From positions 1-64,000 of the forward strand of contig VZTI01004836.1 in NCBI GenBank assembly GCA_013397865.1: a stretch of 64,000 nucleotides of DNA, in the 5' to 3' direction. The stretch comes from Struthidea cinerea (Eukaryota > Chordata > Aves > Passeriformes > Corcoracidae). Positions 60,276 to 64,000 of this stretch are shown piece after piece; the first letter of the stretch is position 1, and each line of letters starts with the position of its first letter. The translations under genes were made by a program, and so were the position numbers. The notes under the pieces were generated by a model, which was not told the origin of the DNA, did not search any database, and saw only the letters and a list, made by a program, of their open reading frames with translations.

Positions 60276-63200
60276 TGGGAGTACAGCTGGAGAGCACGGC
60301 CTACCAGAATGGCTGCCAGCCATGTTCAGCTTGTCTAGAGCGTGCTGCGTTCTCCTCCGGTTTGGAAGTCATGTTGAATCAAGCCATCTCGCATGAAGCT
60401 CCTGTGTGTGCCAGAACAGTGTACCTGCATATGCTCTTTGGAGCAGGCAGATCCCCCATATGGTTTTGAGAGTTATGGTGTGAGATAAATGGGAAGGAAA
60501 AGCTCCTCCTCTGATCTTTCCTAGCAAGCCCAGAAGATAAAGGGAAACTGGCAACAAAATCCAAAACTTCCCTCTGGCAGTCCTGACAATAGAGAAAAGC
60601 ACCTGAATTTAAACTCTAGAGGACAGCAGACAGGAGGAGGAGGAGGAGGAAGAGGAGAAGGAAGAACACTGTGCTGGAACAGGCACAAAGGGTCCCAAAG
60701 CCCCCCAGCAGCTCCATCTGGGGCTGTGCTGTGCCTGCTGAGAGCTTGTACCCCCAGCACAGCTATGTCAATGTGACAAGATTCCTACTTATTTTCCCTG
60801 TGCAAACAGGCTGAGGAAGCACTGTATTCAGTCACCAGTCAAGCAAAGGGTTAATCCATCACTGCCACACAGTATCACCAGCTTTCTGATGCTGCCTGAT
60901 TTTAAAACAAGGCTTACAGCATTTCTGACCCAGACCATCAATTATTATTGACCATGCTTTTCTCAATGGCCATCCTCAAATACTACTGCAGCACCCACAG
61001 ATTATTTTGATATACTGCAACCACTATTTAGCCACAGGTGAACTCAGACCCTGTCCCCTCTTTGCAGTCAGTTCAATCCCTTTCTAACTGGTATCCCAGC
61101 AGTTACAATTTTCCGCCCCTGTCCTTTTCTACCTAATAGACCTGTGTGCCTGGCTGAAGGTTTCAACAATAGGATGCAGGAATCCTAACCAGCCCAAAAT
61201 ATCATCTCAAGCATACAATTTGTAAAGCTGCCAGTTGCCTTGCTGAGAAACTTTCATGGTCAATTAAAGTAAGGATTATCAAGGCATCTACTTTCAAAGT
61301 CCAGAAAATTGATTGGGTTGGTACTTTTTAAATAATACAGTTTTAAGAAAGATTGTAACTCTTGTACAACGGAAAAAGTTGACTCTTTTCTTCACAGATT
61401 TGCTCATAACAATAGGGATCTTGATTTTCTCTCTCATTGTTTCCGATTCAGACAATTGGAGGATATTTCTGAATCCCCTGGAGGTGCTGCAGATTCTGGG
61501 CGGGCTGGCTATCTGTCTGAGAACACCCACTGCGTGCATGTTCCCTCCAGTCATTCTCAGTAGTGTCCGAGAACCCTACAACTCCCAGTGCATCTGTATA
61601 AACCAGATGGGGGTTGGCAGAGGAGTCTTCTTCTGCTTTATCTCTGCAATCTGGTGCAAGTCCTAAACCCAGAGAGTAGCAGTGATTTTCCAAGATTATT
61701 GATGGTAAATGTAGTGAATGTTCCTTCTGACACCCAGTCCAGTACCCTAATTGGAGTAATCAAAGCATTGATTGGTTTGAGTGTTGGGGAGTGTTGAACA
61801 CTAATGTTCAATATTCATATTTTCAGTCCACAGAAATAATACCCCAAGACAGAAATGACCAACACTTTCCAAAGTAAGAGAAAAGCATAGATGTCATCAT
61901 TAGATGATATTAAAGGGATGTGGTCTGTATTGCATTTATAACTGGCCTGCATTACTATGAGCATGTGCAGTTTAATGCAGATAATCTGTATCGCCTGCTA
62001 AACTCATTCCATCAGTTTTACATTTATGGAGCTAAAGGCAAATGTTTAAAATTTTAGTTAATGCACCATATGTCTAAAATGTTTTAGTTCCATCTGACAT
62101 TTTTAAAGTATTTTTATTTCAGTGATAGCTTACTGAGTAAATTCATTTTTTTCTAGGTCTGGGTATCCCATACTCCCTTTTTCCACAACATTCCTAGACC
62201 TGTCTGCCACAATGTCTTAATTTTTTGGCTCACTAATCTAATTTAATCTAATGTAATCGGTTTGGCAGCTCTATTAACCTTTTTTTTTTTTTCTGTATGT
62301 AGGTGCTAAATGAGGCAGAATATGTGCATGGCATGCGAGGATGCCTTTTTCCACTTGACCATTTTAAAGCATTATTGCAATTTTCTGGACAGCAGCAAGA
62401 AAAGTGGGACAACACAGCCCCTCTGTGCAACCCACCTGGCGGCAAATGAAGCATCCTTCATGGTAGATTAGCAGTGAAGCCTGCTGGCAAGCGATGGCAC
62501 GGTGCAGGTCAGGATCAACTTTGTGCAGACTGCTCAGGTTGACTAATGTGCATGAAAACTGTACCTCAGTAGGAAGACCTTACACAGACAAATATAGAGA
62601 CGGGATGGACAATACAGAGGGAAGAGTCTGTCTTGCTTCATCCGGGGGAATTTAGGTTTGGTAATGGCTGGGAACCCTCACTATTGTAGGCTGTGCTTTG
62701 GGCTCCTCAAAATAGTATTAGGCAAAAATATCCAAGCAGATATAATTACTGTAGTGTTTTCATTTATGACTGCTTCTTCACACATAACTAGCACTCTGCT
62801 TTCCAAAACATTGTAGCTCTCTGGAAATTCTGACTGAGAGCAACAGTGCAGCAAGTTTTTCAGCAAGATACAAAAGCCATTATAACAAATATCAAAACAG
62901 CAAGTCAGCCTAAATGTTTAATGAAGTGAGAGTCAAACATAGCTTAATAGATTTTCTGTAAAACTTCACAGGAACATCCTTGTTGGTTCTGAAAGAAAAT
63001 CTTCTAGTTTTCTGTCTGGATCAATTTTGTAAATTAAAATTGTAAGGAAACACAAGCAAGTTTTATTGCTGAAATCTCATCATGCAGCATTGCAAGGAAC
63101 ATTTATTAGTGTGATACTAAAATCAGAGTTGGTTCTCTGACTGCAGCAAAACAAATTCTCTGCTGATGTAACTTAGTTTAGGTCCTGGGTTCCGTGTTAA

Positions 63201-64000
63201 AACGATACTTCACCTGATGACACAATCAGGTTGTTCCAAGAGGTAGATTAATTTAGGTTCAATGGATTTATGTCAAGAGAGAATTTAGCCTAATATTCCT
63301 CACTCTGGCTTCTGTCTAGGGAAATATTCTAAGAGGAAATTTAAAGGAGTTTTGACTGATTTTATGTATCGAATTCCAATAGAAGACCTCACTGGAGAAA
63401 GAAGGTCAGCTTCTGCTCAGCACAATCCAATTTAGATGATTGTCAGAGCAGCAGCAGATGCTTTTGAGAAACAAATGATAAATATTTTTCAGAACTTAGG
63501 GACAATTTCTTTTTCACAGATGGTGAGGCACTGCTCAGTCATGATGGGGTGCAATTTTCAAAAGTACATTTTAGCCTCTTTGGGCTTCCCCAATGGCAGT
63601 GGAAAGAGGCATAAGAGAGAGGTTTGTGTATCTGCAGATTCAGGCCACAAAAGATGATCAGGACTTTTAAGAACAATTTACATAAATGTCTGACAGGGAA
63701 GACAAATGGTGGGTTGAATTGTGTCTGTCGGGGATGGAAAGAGAGACTGGACAACTTAGTCTGAATGCCCTGCAGACCTCCCCATGCAGCACAGGCTGCT
63801 TTGCTGTCGTCTTCTCTCACACAGATCCTGTCCTCTTGGCAAAGGACTGAAGTTTTATACTTCTCCCTTCAGCAAGACACTTCTTTATACAAATGCCAGC
63901 AAGTGAATCCTGATAAAGTAATCAATCAGTTTAACAGAATGAAATCTCTGTGTACAAAAAGGTGACATGAAGTTATTGCCTAACATATTAAAGGAATACG
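60276..64000. other. Intergenic DNA to the window edge
   Basis: No supported gene. It holds a (GGA)n run (60632-60664) and a GC box with a ZNF143-like word near 61.5 kb. Short T and A runs occur, for example near 62279-62291. Confidence 0.5.
60632..60664. repeat. (GGA)n purine microsatellite
   Basis: About 33 bases of AGG/AGA units, purine-only on the + strand. Confidence 0.9.

Noticed and set aside
59898..60338. 146-codon + frame and the opposed 126-codon minus frame
   Set aside because: GC-rich DNA keeps several frames open by chance, and none has a recognisable domain. Kept only as a CpG-island finding.
61313..61666. 117-codon + frame with a hydrophobic segment, possible small membrane protein
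   Set aside because: The hydrophobic part comes from T-rich DNA. There is no family match and no clear gene context.
16076..64000. EXT1 exons, expected on the minus strand by synteny
   Set aside because: I looked through the minus-strand frames and found no stretch I could recognise as EXT1. The gene probably begins beyond the window.

Overview
The window looks like ordinary bird nuclear DNA, and I would guess a passerine or another neoavian. Three observations support this: many CR1 LINE fragments ending in the typical avian (ATTCTATG)-like tail, solo retroviral LTRs of kinds common in bird genomes, and one vertebrate gene with compact introns. There are no bacterial genes, operons, CRISPR arrays or phage features. 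I found no previously undescribed biological system.

The only gene I can support is MED30, a subunit of the Mediator complex, on the + strand. A CpG-rich promoter and 5' UTR occupies about 1-421. Four coding exons follow at 422-595, 1472-1630, 4709-4819 and 15833-15928. They join in phase 0 at every junction to give 179 codons plus a stop. A polyadenylation signal lies at 16053-16058. Intron 2 ends in a 73-nt uninterrupted pyrimidine tract just before exon 3. Intron 3 is about 11 kb and carries two dead CR1 copies in opposite orientations.

From about 16 kb to the right edge (48 kb) I see no protein-coding exon. In other vertebrates EXT1 lies beyond MED30, converging on it, so this is probably the MED30-EXT1 intergenic region (inference from known synteny, not seen here). 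It contains CR1 fragments near 16.4-17.2, 17.7, 19.5, 32.7, 33.7 and 48.0 kb, plus two older probable ones near 21.7 and 40.5 kb. Three solo-LTR-like retroviral remnants lie near 26.1-27.1, 30.0-30.4 and 57.0-57.6 kb. Simple repeats are (CA)n at 37.1 kb, (ATT)n at 49.6 kb, (ATCC)n at 58.5 kb and (GGA)n at 60.6 kb. Possible very old amniote repeats lie at 45.0-45.8 kb.

Four points may repay checking. The first is an isolated CpG-dense island at about 60.02-60.28 kb, far from any recognised gene. The second is a pair of back-to-back perfect hairpins at 57.68-57.73 kb beside a minus-strand LTR with TATA and poly(A) motifs. The third is a strong-context upstream ORF before the MED30 start. The fourth is a twin CACGTG E-box at 40.05 kb. 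Most long open frames in the window are chance frames through repeats or AT-rich DNA.
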